NCBI GenBank assembly: GCA_963781895.1
Contig: CAWAIM010000002.1
Coordinates: forward strand, 6,426-70,425
Source of the DNA: Roseiarcus sp963781895
Lineage (GTDB): Bacteria > Pseudomonadota > Alphaproteobacteria > Rhizobiales > Beijerinckiaceae
DNA length: 64,000 bases
Direction of reading: 5' to 3'
Shown: in pieces, positions 53,705 through 62,220 of the stretch
Numbering within the stretch: position 1 is the stretch's first letter
Layout: every line of letters starts with the position of its first letter
Notes under the pieces: model-generated
Seen by the model: the letters and a program-made list of their open reading frames with translations, nothing else
Database searches by the model: none
What the model was told of the DNA's origin: nothing
Made by a program: the position numbers and the translations under genes

Positions 53705-54135
53705 GGGGGCTCCTCTGGGGGCGAGCGGATGGCCGGTCGCCGTCGGTTCGTTTCCGTCGACGCGCCTATAAAGAGATTTGGGCGACTTTACGAGCGGGAA
53801 TGCGAGCGGTCGCGGCAGAGATGGTCACTCTATCGTGCTGGCTCCCGGCATCGGACCGAGCGGCGCGCTTTCGCGCGCGCTGTCGATAGCCATTCGACAA
53901 CCGGCGCCAGTCTTTTCCCTTGTCAGGCGCGATTTGTCTTGACAAGCGCCGAGAACCGACTAAATGCCCGGCATCCCAAACCTGTTCTGGGTCCCGGCGC
54001 CTTTATGAGCGCATGGGACTTTTTGCGTTTGAGGGATTCTCGGCAAGGGCCGGCCTCCACCGGACGCCGAGAGGATCAGTCCCCGCGGCGCCAAAGGCGA
54101 CAGCCCAAGGCTCCGTCCAAATGGAGCATGAGCGA
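53705..54135. other. Intergenic region between the parvulin gene and rpsM
   Basis: 430 bases between divergent genes. It holds the rpsM promoter candidate at 53939-53966. The gene normally found upstream of rpsM (adk after secY) is absent. Confidence 0.5.
53939..53966 (+). promoter_or_regulatory. Sigma-70-like promoter of rpsM operon
   Basis: TTGACA at 53939-53944, 16-base spacer, TAAATG at 53961-53966. The -35 box is perfect. It lies 170 bases before rpsM and would drive the separated ribosomal operon. Confidence 0.55.
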
Positions 54136-54504
54136 ATGGCTCGCATAGCAGGCGTTAACATACCCACAAACAAGCGCGTCGTCATCGCGCTTCAGTACAT
54201 TCACGGTATCGGGCCAACCAAGGCCGAGGAGATTTGCGAGAAAGTGCATATTCCGCCGGAGCGGCGGGTCGCCCAGTTGTCGGATTCTGACGTGATGCAG
54301 ATCCGCGAAACGATCGACCGCGACTACCTTGTGGAAGGCGACCTTCGCCGCGAGGTGGCGATCAACATCAAACGCCTGATGGACCTCGGCGCCTATCGCG
54401 GCTTGCGGCACCGCAAGCAATTGCCGGTGCGCGGCCAGCGCACCCACACCAACGCGCGCACTCGCAAGGGCAAGGCCAGGCCGATCGCCGGTAAGAAGAA
54501 GTGA
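54136..54504 (+). CDS. rpsM: 30S ribosomal protein uS13
   Basis: 122 residues, beginning MARIAGVNIPTNKRVVIALQ and ending RPIAGKKK, with the HGIGPTKAEEICEK helix-hairpin-helix and the C-terminal RGLRHRKQLPVRGQRT. It contacts 16S rRNA in the head and both subunits. First gene of rpsM-rpsK-rpoA-rplQ here, starting at ATG 54136; the long upstream extension to 53920 has no protein character. Confidence 0.98.
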   Translation: MARIAGVNIPTNKRVVIALQYIHGIGPTKAEEICEKVHIPPERRVAQLSDSDVMQIRETIDRDYLVEGDLRREVAINIKRLMDLGAYRGLRHRKQLPVRGQRTHTNARTRKGKARPIAGKKK

Positions 54505-54571
54505 TCGCCGTTACGTTTGACGCATTCTGGAAAGGGCGCGCTCGACCGAAGCGCGATTGAAGGACCGAACC

Positions 54572-54961
54572 ATGGCAAAAGAAGCGACCCGCGTTCGCCG
54601 TCGCGAACGCAAGAATATCGTTTCGGGCGTCGCCCATGTGAACTCGACGTTCAACAACACGATGATCACCATCACCGACGCGCAGGGCAACACGATCTCG
54701 TGGTCCTCCGCCGGCACTATGGGGTTCAAGGGCTCCCGAAAGTCGACCCCCTTCGCCGCGCAGATCGCCGCCGAGGACGCCGTTCGGAAGGCTTCCGAAC
54801 ACGGCATGCGCACGCTGGAGGTCGAAGTATCGGGTCCGGGTTCGGGGCGAGAATCGGCTCTGCGCGCGATCCAGGCGGCCGGATTCACCGTCACTTCGAT
54901 CCGCGACGTGACGCCGATTCCGCATAACGGCTGCCGTCCGCGCAAGCGGCGCCGCGTCTGA
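54572..54961 (+). CDS. rpsK: 30S ribosomal protein uS11
   Basis: 129 residues. HVNSTFNNTMITITDAQGNT and GPGSGRESALRAIQAAGF are conserved uS11 blocks, and the C-terminus is NGCRPRKRRRV. Part of the platform of the small subunit. ATG 54572 follows a GGACC region, and the gene is 68 bases from rpsM. Confidence 0.98.
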   Translation: MAKEATRVRRRERKNIVSGVAHVNSTFNNTMITITDAQGNTISWSSAGTMGFKGSRKSTPFAAQIAAEDAVRKASEHGMRTLEVEVSGPGSGRESALRAIQAAGFTVTSIRDVTPIPHNGCRPRKRRRV

Positions 54962-55061
54962 ACGCCGAAGGCGCGCCGGCTTTCAGGCGCGCGCATGCGG
55001 CCTATGGCGCGGTGGCAGCGCGCCCTAATGCCGCGCATCAAGTCGAATGGAAGGTCAGGCC

Positions 55062-56078
55062 GTGATCCAGAAAAACTGGCAAGAACTCATCAAGCCGAAA
55101 AAGCTCGACGTCGTTCTGAGCGAAGACTCGCGTCGTGTGGCGACGGTTGTCGCCGAGCCGCTCGAGCGCGGCTTCGGCCAAACGCTTGGCAATTCGCTGC
55201 GACGCGTGCTGCTGTCGTCGCTGCAGGGCGCGGCGATCACCTCGATTCACATCGATCACGTGCTGCACGAATTCTCGTCGATCCCCGGCGTGCGCGAAGA
55301 CGTGGTCGACATTGTGCTCAATGTGAAAGACATCGCGGTCAAGATGCAGGGCGAGGGCGTCAAGCGCCTGGTGCTCAAACGCCGCGGTCCGGGCGCCGTC
55401 ACCGCTGGCGACATTCAGACCACGGGCGACATCCAGATTCTCAACCCAAATCTCGTCATCTGCACGCTCGACGAGGGAGCCGATCTGCGCATCGAATTCA
55501 CGGTCATGGCCGGCAAGGGCTATGTTCCGGCGGAGCGCAATCGCGCCGAGGATTCGCCGATCGGCCTTCTGCCGATCGACAGCATGTTCTCGCCGGTGAA
55601 AAAGGTCTCCTACCGGGTCGAAGCGACTCGAGAGGGCCAGGACCTCGACAAGGACAAGCTGACGATGACGATCGAGACCAACGGCGCGATGTCGCCCGAG
55701 GACGCGCTCGCCTATGCGGCCCGCATCCTGCAGGACCAGCTCGCGGTGTTCGTCAACTTCGAGGAGCCGCGTCGCGAAGAAGCCCAGCACGCGATCCCCG
55801 AGCTCGCCTTCAACCCCGCGCTGCTCAAGAAGGTCGACGAATTGGAGCTTTCCGTCCGCTCGGCCAACTGCCTCAAGAACGACAACATCACCTACATCGG
55901 CGACCTCATTCAGAAGTCCGAGGGCGAAATGCTGCGCACGCCGAATTTCGGCCGCAAGTCGCTCAACGAGATCAAGGAAGTGCTCGCGCAGATGGGCCTG
56001 CACCTCGGCATGGAGGTCACGGGCTGGCCGCCGGAGAATATTGAAGACCTCGCCAAGCGGTTCGAGGAGCATTACTGA
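55062..56078 (+). CDS. rpoA: DNA-directed RNA polymerase alpha subunit
   Basis: 338 residues. Alpha N-terminal assembly domain (QKNWQELIKPKKLDV, ERGFGQTLGNSLRRVLLSS) and C-terminal domain (VRSANCLKNDNITYIGDLIQ), which binds UP elements and activators. I use GTG 55062 with GGAAGG upstream because the family starts at M-I-Q-K-N-W; ATG 55047 is five codons earlier. Followed by an unusual 219-base gap before rplQ. Confidence 0.97.
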   Translation: MIQKNWQELIKPKKLDVVLSEDSRRVATVVAEPLERGFGQTLGNSLRRVLLSSLQGAAITSIHIDHVLHEFSSIPGVREDVVDIVLNVKDIAVKMQGEGVKRLVLKRRGPGAVTAGDIQTTGDIQILNPNLVICTLDEGADLRIEFTVMAGKGYVPAERNRAEDSPIGLLPIDSMFSPVKKVSYRVEATREGQDLDKDKLTMTIETNGAMSPEDALAYAARILQDQLAVFVNFEEPRREEAQHAIPELAFNPALLKKVDELELSVRSANCLKNDNITYIGDLIQKSEGEMLRTPNFGRKSLNEIKEVLAQMGLHLGMEVTGWPPENIEDLAKRFEEHY

Positions 56079-56297
56079 ATGTCCTTCTCGCGCATAGGCC
56101 GTTGTTGAAGGACGCCTGTCTTTCGACAAGCTCCGTGACAGAAGGCGGCAGCGTAGCTTCTCTCTAGACGGTCGTCCTTCCGGACGCCCTACGGGGGCCG
56201 GCGCCGGCCCCAACCTTCTCCCGCAAAGCGGAGAGGGCAAGGATAAAACGAACGGCTGACCCGTGGCGCGGCGGCCGTCAACAACGAGGAGAGCCAG
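56079..56297. repeat. Palindrome-rich insert between rpoA and rplQ
   Basis: 219 bases in a normally tight ribosomal operon. It includes the perfect 18-base palindrome GGGGCCGGCGCCGGCCCC (about 56196-56213). A second imperfect hairpin follows (CTTCTCCCGC AAA GCGGAGAG). Both resemble dispersed intergenic boilerplate of alphaproteobacterial genomes. It looks like a repeat that landed in the operon. Confidence 0.65.
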
Positions 56298-56729
56298 ATG
56301 TATCACGGACACGCCAAGCGGCGCTTTAATCGCACCCATGAACACCGCCAGGCGATGTTCGCCAATATGGCCCAGGCGCTCATCAAGCACGAGCAGATCA
56401 CGACGACGCTGCCGAAGGCCAAGGACCTTCGTCCGGTCGTCGAGAAGCTGGTGACGCTCGGCAAGCGCGGCGATCTGCACGCCCGGCGCATCGCCATTTC
56501 CCGCCTGCGCGACGCTGATCTGGTCAAGAAGCTGATCGACGTGCTCGGCCCCCGCTACAAGGACCGCAACGGCGGCTACACCCGCGTCATGAAGGCGGGA
56601 TTCCGTGCCGGCGACAACGCCGCTATGGCGGTGATCGAATTCGTCGACCGCGACGTCGAGGCCAAAGGCAAAGAACTCCGGGCCATCTCAGTCGACCGCC
56701 GAGAACTGATCCGCGATCGGAAGCGGTAG
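56298..56729 (+). CDS. rplQ: 50S ribosomal protein bL17
   Basis: 143 residues: MYHGHAKRRFNRTHEHRQAM at the start (the family usually begins MRHG), then MFANMAQALIKHEQI, TTLPKAKDLRPVVEKLVTLG and GPRYKDRNGGYTRV. It lines the peptide exit region. The ribosome site is GAGGAGAG. A clear terminator follows 12 bases after the stop. Confidence 0.97.
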   Translation: MYHGHAKRRFNRTHEHRQAMFANMAQALIKHEQITTTLPKAKDLRPVVEKLVTLGKRGDLHARRIAISRLRDADLVKKLIDVLGPRYKDRNGGYTRVMKAGFRAGDNAAMAVIEFVDRDVEAKGKELRAISVDRRELIRDRKR

Positions 56730-56740
56730 ATCTTCAACAT

Positions 56741-56773
56741 GGGCGGGCCTCACGGGCGCCGCCTTTTTCTTTT
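56741..56773 (+). terminator. Intrinsic terminator of the rpsM-rplQ operon
   Basis: GGCGG (56742-56746) pairs with CCGCC (56759-56763), and the T-rich run TTTTTCTTTT follows at 56764-56773. It begins 12 bases after the rplQ stop. Confidence 0.8.
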
Positions 56774-56844
56774 GGTGGGTTCGGGTTAGGCAATCCGGTG
56801 ATGAGGCTGAAGAATTTCCCGGCCTCACTGCGATGGGATCCGTC

Positions 56845-57732
56845 ATGACCCCCACCCAATACAAGGCGCGATATGAAAAACTCGTGGTCCCGCTCGCGAA
56901 CGGCGGCGCGACGACAATCAGGTTAAACCAATATCGATTGCGGTCGCTGAACTACAACGAGGCTGCGGCCAATGCGTTCCTCAACAGATTGGACAGGGGC
57001 GGGGTCGATATTGAACTGCGCGTCGATTCCGGGCCGGAGGTCTTTCGGATCGCGCACCGGCTGTCAGACGGCTCGACAACGGTCAACCAAATGACCAGGA
57101 GCGGCCCGGGACCGGTCGACACCGCAGTCCTCAAGAACGTTCGACTGATCGCGAGATATGTGTTCGCCGGCAAAGGCTCGCCCGAACATTGCCAGATCGT
57201 CCTGCAGCTTGTCGACCATTGGAAGCTCGCGCCGCTTGGTTTGCAGGCTTACGCGGACAGCGCGCTGGGGCTCGACTGCAACGGCTTCGTTGGGAACTAT
57301 CTCTGGCACGTAAGGCGCGGACGCCCATGGACGGATCAAGGGCTCGACGTCAACGAAGGGCCGGACTCTCTGATCCCGCAATATTTCATCGGCAAGACGG
57401 CGATCGCGCATTGGGAAGACATGAAGCCCGGACGCTCTTATATTCTGGGCAGGGTCAGCAGCCTTGGCGCGATCATCGAAGGCGGAGGCTCGGCCGCGAA
57501 TGCGGGGCATATCGCGATCACCGAGCCGGGCCGCTTTCGAACTCCGGACGCCTCGAGGCCGCCCGGCATTTATGTCGTGGAGTCCACAGCCGCCCACACC
57601 CCTGGCCTTTGGGAGAGTTGGTACAGCCTCAAGGGCATGAGCCACAAGTTTGCGCGGGTGTTTGATGTCAATCGCGAGGCGATGATCGCCGGTCACCAGC
57701 ACTATGCGTTCAGGATCGCAGAAGTCTTGTGA
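56845..57732 (+). CDS. Putative NlpC/P60-like cysteine hydrolase, no signal peptide
   Basis: 295 residues (299 if ATG 56833 is used). The motif ALGLDCNGFVGNYLW at about residue 155 resembles the catalytic DCSGFV of NlpC/P60 enzymes. A second block, NAGHIAITEPGRF, has the expected His about 75 residues later, and HYAFRIAEV ends the domain. The N-terminal 130 residues match nothing I know and may be a binding domain. No signal peptide or membrane helix is visible. It stands between the ribosomal operon and the IS66 element. Function is inferred from the motif only. Confidence 0.6.
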   Translation: MTPTQYKARYEKLVVPLANGGATTIRLNQYRLRSLNYNEAAANAFLNRLDRGGVDIELRVDSGPEVFRIAHRLSDGSTTVNQMTRSGPGPVDTAVLKNVRLIARYVFAGKGSPEHCQIVLQLVDHWKLAPLGLQAYADSALGLDCNGFVGNYLWHVRRGRPWTDQGLDVNEGPDSLIPQYFIGKTAIAHWEDMKPGRSYILGRVSSLGAIIEGGGSAANAGHIAITEPGRFRTPDASRPPGIYVVESTAAHTPGLWESWYSLKGMSHKFARVFDVNREAMIAGHQHYAFRIAEVL

Positions 57733-57825
57733 GACCACAGATGATCTCAAAACCGCATCCGGCTGAGCTTCTCGATTTATCCTATAGCGATTTTAACGCT
57801 TAAGGCTGCCTTGGCGATTTACGGG

Positions 57826-59351
57826 TAACTCCCAAGCCGGGGTGAGTCCGAAAAGTCACTATTGGATAGAAAAGGGGTCTTTGTTCGGTCGATTTGTTGA
57901 GACGGCGGGCGACGAATCAGAATCAAGGGTGGGATGGTTGTTCCTGCCGAAGTCGAGGACTTGATCGCGTCGCTGAGACTCCAGATCGCGGCGCTTGAGG
58001 CTGAGGTGGCGGACCTTCGCCGGCAATTGGGGCAGGACAGTTCCAACAGTTCCAAGCCGCCGTCGAGCGACGGATTGAAGAAGAAGCCTCGCGTTCCCGG
58101 CAGCCTGCGCGGCCGCTCGGGCAAGGCGAGCGGCGGGCAGAAGGGCCACAAAGGGGATAGGTTGCGGCAGGTCGCCGATCCGGATTGCGTGATTGAGCAT
58201 ACGGCGTGCGCCTGTGGCCATTGCGGTTCGCCTCTCGATCCGAAGTCGGCGGTCAGGATCGAGAAGCGCCAGGTGTTCGACCTTCCCGAGCGCCCGCTGG
58301 TGGTCACCGAACATCAGGCCTCGATCTACCGCTGCGAACATTGCCGGGGCGAGACGAAAGCGGCGTTTCCCGACGGCGTGGTCTCGTCCGTGCAATATGG
58401 CGAACGCCTCAGGGCGGCGGCGGTCTATCTCAATATCCAGCAACTCATCCCCGAGGACCGGACCGCGCAGGCGCTGAGCGACCTGTTCGGCGCGCCGCTG
58501 ATCTGTTCGGACAGCATCGTCGCCTGGGTTGGAAAGAAGGCGCAAGAGTTGCGGCTGGTCTACGAGCGCATCGGCGAGCGCGCGGCCGAGGCGAAGGTTC
58601 GCTGCCTCGACGAAACCGGGTTTCGCATCGCAGGCAAGCTGCAATGGCTGCACACCACCTCGAGCCTGGCCTTCACCTTCTATCGCGCCGTCGAAAAACG
58701 CGGCGCGATCCCGGAAGATTTGCACGGAGGCGTGGTCGTGCACGACCACTTCCCGCCCTACCGCCGGCTCGACACGGTCGCTCACGCCTTCTGCAACGCC
58801 CATATCCTGCGCGAACTCAACAGCCTGATCGAGTTCGATCACGAGCCCTGGGCCGAAGGCATGCGCGACATGCTGCTTGCGGCCAACCTCGCGGTGAACA
58901 GGGCGCGCGAGGCCGGCGCTGGCGCGCTTGCGCCCCATGAATGCGAAGCCTTCCTCGAGCGCTATTGGGCGGCGGTCCGGCTCGGTCTCGCCTTCCATCG
59001 CGAGTTGCCCAAACTGGCGACGAAAGCCGCGCGCGGGCGCGTGAAGCACCGGCCAGGCCACAACCTGCTGCAAAGGCTGAAAACGTTCCAAACCGAAACC
59101 CTGCGCTTCCTCACCGACTTCGACGTGCCCTTCACCAACAACCTGGCCGAACGGGACCTGAGGATGATGAAGGTCAAAATGAAAATCTCGGGATCGTTCC
59201 GAACCCTCGAAGGCGCTCAAATCTTCGCACGCCTCAGATCCATCGTTTCCACCGCGAGAAAGCACGGCTGCAATATCCTCCAAACCCTCGTCGCACGCCC
59301 AGATCAGATCATGCTCGCCTTCGCCGCGTAGCCGACGGGCTTGGGAGTTAC
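57826..59351 (+). mobile_element. IS66-family insertion sequence (single-ORF, ISBst12-like)
   Basis: Terminal inverted repeats GTAACTCCCAAGCC (57826-57839) and GGCTTGGGAGTTAC (59338-59351) match perfectly over 14 bases and enclose one transposase gene. Length is 1,526 bases. The accessory tnpA/tnpB genes of classical IS66 are absent. The expected 8-base target duplication is not seen: the left flank is ATTTACGG and the right TTTTTTTG. The right end abuts the TTGG-repeat element. Confidence 0.92.
57934..59331 (+). CDS. IS66-family transposase
   Basis: 465 residues and apparently intact. N-terminal leucine-zipper-like region (LRLQIAALEAEVADLRRQLG), then the conserved DSSNSSKPPSSDGL, a zinc-finger-like segment (CACGHCG and YRCEHC), and the DDE core: CLDETGFRI, VVVHDHFPPYRR and NNLAERDLRMMKVK. 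The C-terminal SGSFRTLEGAQIFARLRS is the family tail. The element may still be mobile. Confidence 0.96.
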   Translation: MVVPAEVEDLIASLRLQIAALEAEVADLRRQLGQDSSNSSKPPSSDGLKKKPRVPGSLRGRSGKASGGQKGHKGDRLRQVADPDCVIEHTACACGHCGSPLDPKSAVRIEKRQVFDLPERPLVVTEHQASIYRCEHCRGETKAAFPDGVVSSVQYGERLRAAAVYLNIQQLIPEDRTAQALSDLFGAPLICSDSIVAWVGKKAQELRLVYERIGERAAEAKVRCLDETGFRIAGKLQWLHTTSSLAFTFYRAVEKRGAIPEDLHGGVVVHDHFPPYRRLDTVAHAFCNAHILRELNSLIEFDHEPWAEGMRDMLLAANLAVNRAREAGAGALAPHECEAFLERYWAAVRLGLAFHRELPKLATKAARGRVKHRPGHNLLQRLKTFQTETLRFLTDFDVPFTNNLAERDLRMMKVKMKISGSFRTLEGAQIFARLRSIVSTARKHGCNILQTLVARPDQIMLAFAA

Positions 59352-59560
59352 TTTTTTTGTTTGGAATCGCCGTATCCCATTGAAAAGGCACAATTCGGAC
59401 GAAGGAATCCAAGGAAATCCAAGGATTTTTTTCTTGGTTTTTCTTGGTTTTCTTTGGTCCGGCTTGGTTTTCTTTGGTCCGGCTTGGTCCGGCTTGGTCC
59501 GGCTTGGTCCGGCTTGGTTCGGCTTGGTTCGGCTTGGAAAAACTTGGACGGACGAAACGG
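59352..59560 (+). repeat. Dispersed element, copy 2: core plus 12-unit 10-base-phased TTGG array
   Basis: Begins with a T-run immediately after the IS66 right end, then the core (59360-59408). CCAA occurs at 59409 and 59419. TTGG occurs at every tenth base from 59434 to 59544, twelve times without a slip. Early units are T-rich (GGTTTTTCTT type), later ones GC-rich (GGTCCGGCTT repeated). The same trend from T-rich to GC-rich is seen in copy 1. Both copies end near TTGGAC-N-GACG. Confidence 0.9.
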
Positions 59561-59735
59561 CGCTCCGATCGGGACCCGCTTCCATGACAGACAGGGGTCG
59601 ACCGCGGAACGGACTATAGACAGTCTATTTGAGTATAAAAAGCAATTCAATTGACCATGTCCCGGTCGTCTGACAAAGCCTGCGGTCGTGGCCGGGTCTC
59701 GCGAGCCGGCGCGCCGCGACAGGTCGCCTATTATT
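59561..59735. promoter_or_regulatory. Upstream region of DUF3297 gene
   Basis: About 175 bases. ATAGAC-A-GTCTAT at 59616-59628 is a perfect dyad, followed by TATAAA at 59634-59639, a possible operator and -10 box. Confidence 0.35.
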
Positions 59736-60023
59736 TTGACCGAGACCCTTCCAGCGAACGACGCTCCTCCCGATCGGCTCTGCGTCGACCCGACGAGCCG
59801 TTTCTACGACCAAGCCGCGCTCGCGCGCGGGATCGGCGTCCGCTTCCGGGGCGTCGAGCGGCGCGACGTCGAGGAATATTGCGTCAGCGAGAACTGGATT
59901 CGCGCCGCCGCCGGCAAGGCCCTCGATCGCCGAGGCAAGCCCCTGCTGATCAAGATGACCGGAACCGTCGAGCCTTATTATCTCGCGCCGGCCGGCGGCG
60001 ATGCCGCTGCTGACGGAATCTGA
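59736..60023 (+). CDS. DUF3297 family protein
   Basis: 95 residues. PPDRLCVDPTSRFYDQAALA and RDVEEYCVSENWIRAAAGKA match DUF3297, followed by KMTGTVEPYY at the end. Function is unknown. I use TTG 59736 because homologues begin TETLPxND; GTG 59688 is the nearest alternative and would add a basic tail. The ribosome site is weak in both cases. Confidence 0.8.
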   Translation: MTETLPANDAPPDRLCVDPTSRFYDQAALARGIGVRFRGVERRDVEEYCVSENWIRAAAGKALDRRGKPLLIKMTGTVEPYYLAPAGGDAAADGI

Positions 60024-60066
60024 CAGTCGCTCCGGCCAAACAGGGCGGCGGAAGCGCAACGGCGCC

Positions 60067-60264
60067 ATGCCGCCGGCGACGCGGGCCGGCGGCGGCGTGA
60101 TCGCCTTTACCGCCGCGAGCGCCCCCGAGGTCGACGCGGTCTTCGCCCAATGGCGGGCGCTGGGCGTCACAATCGCCCAAGAGCCGACGACGATGGACTT
60201 CGGCTACACGTTCGTCGGGCTCGATCCCGACGGTCAGCGACTGCGCGTCTTCGCGCCGCGGTGA
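60067..60264 (+). pseudogene. Truncated VOC-family (glyoxalase) protein, C-terminal half
   Basis: Reads MPPATRAGGGVIAFTAASAP and ends LDPDGQRLRVFAPR, the second half of a two-module VOC domain. The N-terminal module is absent upstream in all frames; the DUF3297 stop is only 43 bases away. Probably a remnant, though a small independent protein cannot be excluded. Confidence 0.55.
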
Positions 60265-60304
60265 GCGGGGCCGAATTGACCCGGCCCTTCCGTTCCCCTC
60301 GACG

Positions 60305-60937
60305 TCACTTGCCGATGTGCGCCCGGAAGTCCGCGACGGTCTTCTTGAACTTGTCGTAATCGAGCGCCGCGGCCACGATGTAGGGCCCGATCAGGTAGAC
60401 AGGGGTTCCCTTGAGGTCGAGGACCTTCGCTTGGTCTTCGTTCCTTTTCAGGAGGTCCGCAATGTCTGAATCATGGGCTTTCAGATCCCTGTCCAGCGCC
60501 GCCATGTTCACCCCCGCCGCCCGGACGGCGTCGAGCATGGTCGCCTCGGAGACCTTTCCGTGGATGCCCATGAGCGCCGCATGCGCCGCCTCATACCTGC
60601 CCTGGTATTTGGCGCCGAGCGCGAGCCGCGCGCCATAGACGGACGTCTCCGCCAGGATCGGCCAATCCTTGTAGACGAGCCGAATCTTGCCGTCGGTTGA
60701 GACGAACCGTTTGAGATCCGGGGCGGTTCTCTTGCAATATGGGCAATTGTAGTCGAGGAACGCCACGATGGTGACGTCTCCGTTAGGATTGCCCGCGACC
60801 GGCGCGTCCGGGTCGTTCAAGACCGCATCGACAAAGGCGCCGGTCGTTTGCGCGGCAGCGCTCCGGATCCAAAATCCAGCCGGAAGAATCGTCAACGGCA
60901 GAAGCGCCGCCATCGACAGACATCGTCTGCGGTTCAT
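60305..60937 (-). CDS. DsbA-family periplasmic thiol oxidoreductase
   Basis: 210 residues with a signal peptide (cleaved after RSAAA), then FLDYNCPYCKRTAPDLKRF with the CPYC active site, a helical insertion, and the cis-Pro loop KGTPVYLIG. It resembles the BdbD/ScsC-like DsbA subgroup that oxidises or isomerises disulfides. No partner DsbB is adjacent. ATG 60937 is chosen because it opens the signal peptide. Confidence 0.9.
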   Translation of the reverse strand: MNRRRCLSMAALLPLTILPAGFWIRSAAAQTTGAFVDAVLNDPDAPVAGNPNGDVTIVAFLDYNCPYCKRTAPDLKRFVSTDGKIRLVYKDWPILAETSVYGARLALGAKYQGRYEAAHAALMGIHGKVSEATMLDAVRAAGVNMAALDRDLKAHDSDIADLLKRNEDQAKVLDLKGTPVYLIGPYIVAAALDYDKFKKTVADFRAHIGK

Positions 60938-61141
60938 GGAGCGTCTCCGCGCGCCTCGTGGAACGGGATGAAACCGTCGCCGTCCGTCCGAAAACGAGCG
61001 AGGCACGGGCTGCCAGTCGGCACATTCTATTATGATGATGGGCTCTGAGCGAACCCCCGCGCGCCATCAACTTTCCGCGACGGGGCTTGACCAGACGGCG
61101 CGCGCAAGCCTGGAGACCGGGTCGACCGGCCTCGCCAGCCT

Positions 61142-62116
61142 TCAAAGCCCTTCGAACAACGCGGTCGACAGATAGCGCTCCGCGAACGAGGGGATGATGA
61201 CGATGATCGTCTTGCCCGCGTTTTCCGGCCTTCGTCCGACGTCGATCGCGGCGGCTATGGCGGCGCCGGACGAGATGCCGACTGGGATGCCCTCGAGTCG
61301 CGCGGTCAGCCGGGCGATGTCGAAAGCGGTCTGGTTGCCGACGGTCACGACCTCGTCGATCACGTCGCGGTCGAGGATCGCCGGAACGAAGCCGGCGCCG
61401 ATGCCCTGAATCTTGTGCGGACCCGGCGCGCCGCCGGTAAGGACGGGCGAGTCCTCCGGCTCGACCGCGACCATGCGCACGCTCGGCTTGCGGCTCTTCA
61501 ATACCTCGCCGACGCCGGTGATCGTTCCGCCGGTGCCGACGCCGGAGACGACAATATCGACTTCGCCGTTGGTGTCGTTCCAGATTTCCTCCGCCGTCGT
61601 GCGGCGGTGAATTTCAGGATTGGCGGGATTCTCGAATTGTTGCGGCATGATCGCGCCCGGCGTCGAAGCGATGATTTCGTTGGCTTTGGCGATCGCGCCC
61701 TTCATGCCTTGCGCGGCCGGGGTGAGGATCAGCTCGGCGCCGAGCAGGGCCAGCATCTTGCGGCGTTCGGTCGACATCGATTCCGGCATCACCAATATCA
61801 GCTTGTAGCCGCGGGCCGCCGCCACGAAGGCCAGCGCAATGCCGGTGTTGCCGGACGTCGGTTCGACCAGAACGCCATGCCCGGGAGAAATCTTGCCTTG
61901 CGCCTCGAGCGCATCGATCATCGACACGCCGATGCGATCCTTGACGCTGCCGATCGGATTGAAGAACTCGAGCTTGGCGAGCAGGCGCGCTTCGACGCCT
62001 TTTTCCTTGGCGATGCGATCGATGCGGACGAGCGGCGTATCGCCAATCGTATCCGTGATCGATGCAAAGATTTTGCCGCGGCCTGGGGCGCGCGGGGCGT
62101 CTCCTGTCTTGGTCAT
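61142..62116 (-). CDS. cysK: Cysteine synthase A
   Basis: PLP enzyme forming L-cysteine from O-acetylserine and sulfide. 324 residues. The PLP lysine is in FFNPIGSVKDRIG, the substrate loop is EPTSGNTGIALA, the phosphate loop is GVGTGGTITG, and ISSGAA is near the C-terminus. Last gene of coaBC-dut-rrf2-cysK. Confidence 0.97.
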   Translation of the reverse strand: MTKTGDAPRAPGRGKIFASITDTIGDTPLVRIDRIAKEKGVEARLLAKLEFFNPIGSVKDRIGVSMIDALEAQGKISPGHGVLVEPTSGNTGIALAFVAAARGYKLILVMPESMSTERRKMLALLGAELILTPAAQGMKGAIAKANEIIASTPGAIMPQQFENPANPEIHRRTTAEEIWNDTNGEVDIVVSGVGTGGTITGVGEVLKSRKPSVRMVAVEPEDSPVLTGGAPGPHKIQGIGAGFVPAILDRDVIDEVVTVGNQTAFDIARLTARLEGIPVGISSGAAIAAAIDVGRRPENAGKTIIVIIPSFAERYLSTALFEGL

Positions 62117-62220
62117 TGATCGCCTCAGAATATGATCGTCGGGCCGGCGCCTCGTCCGCGCGGCCCGACGCTTAGCACTTTATCCCGAAAAAAGTCTATA
62201 TTAAGCCTCGAATACCGGGC

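Noticed and set aside
57859..59412. 517-codon minus-strand frame over the IS66 transposase
   Set aside because: Antisense to a transposase with complete DDE motifs; no protein-like features.
59434..59547. CRISPR-like array
   Set aside because: The unit is 10 bases with no unique spacers, and no cas gene is near.
59304..59650. Lys/Pro/Gln-rich repeated reading frames across the TTGG array
   Set aside because: They arise from a 10-base repeat read in all frames (30 bases equals 10 codons); similar frames occur on both strands, so coding is unlikely.
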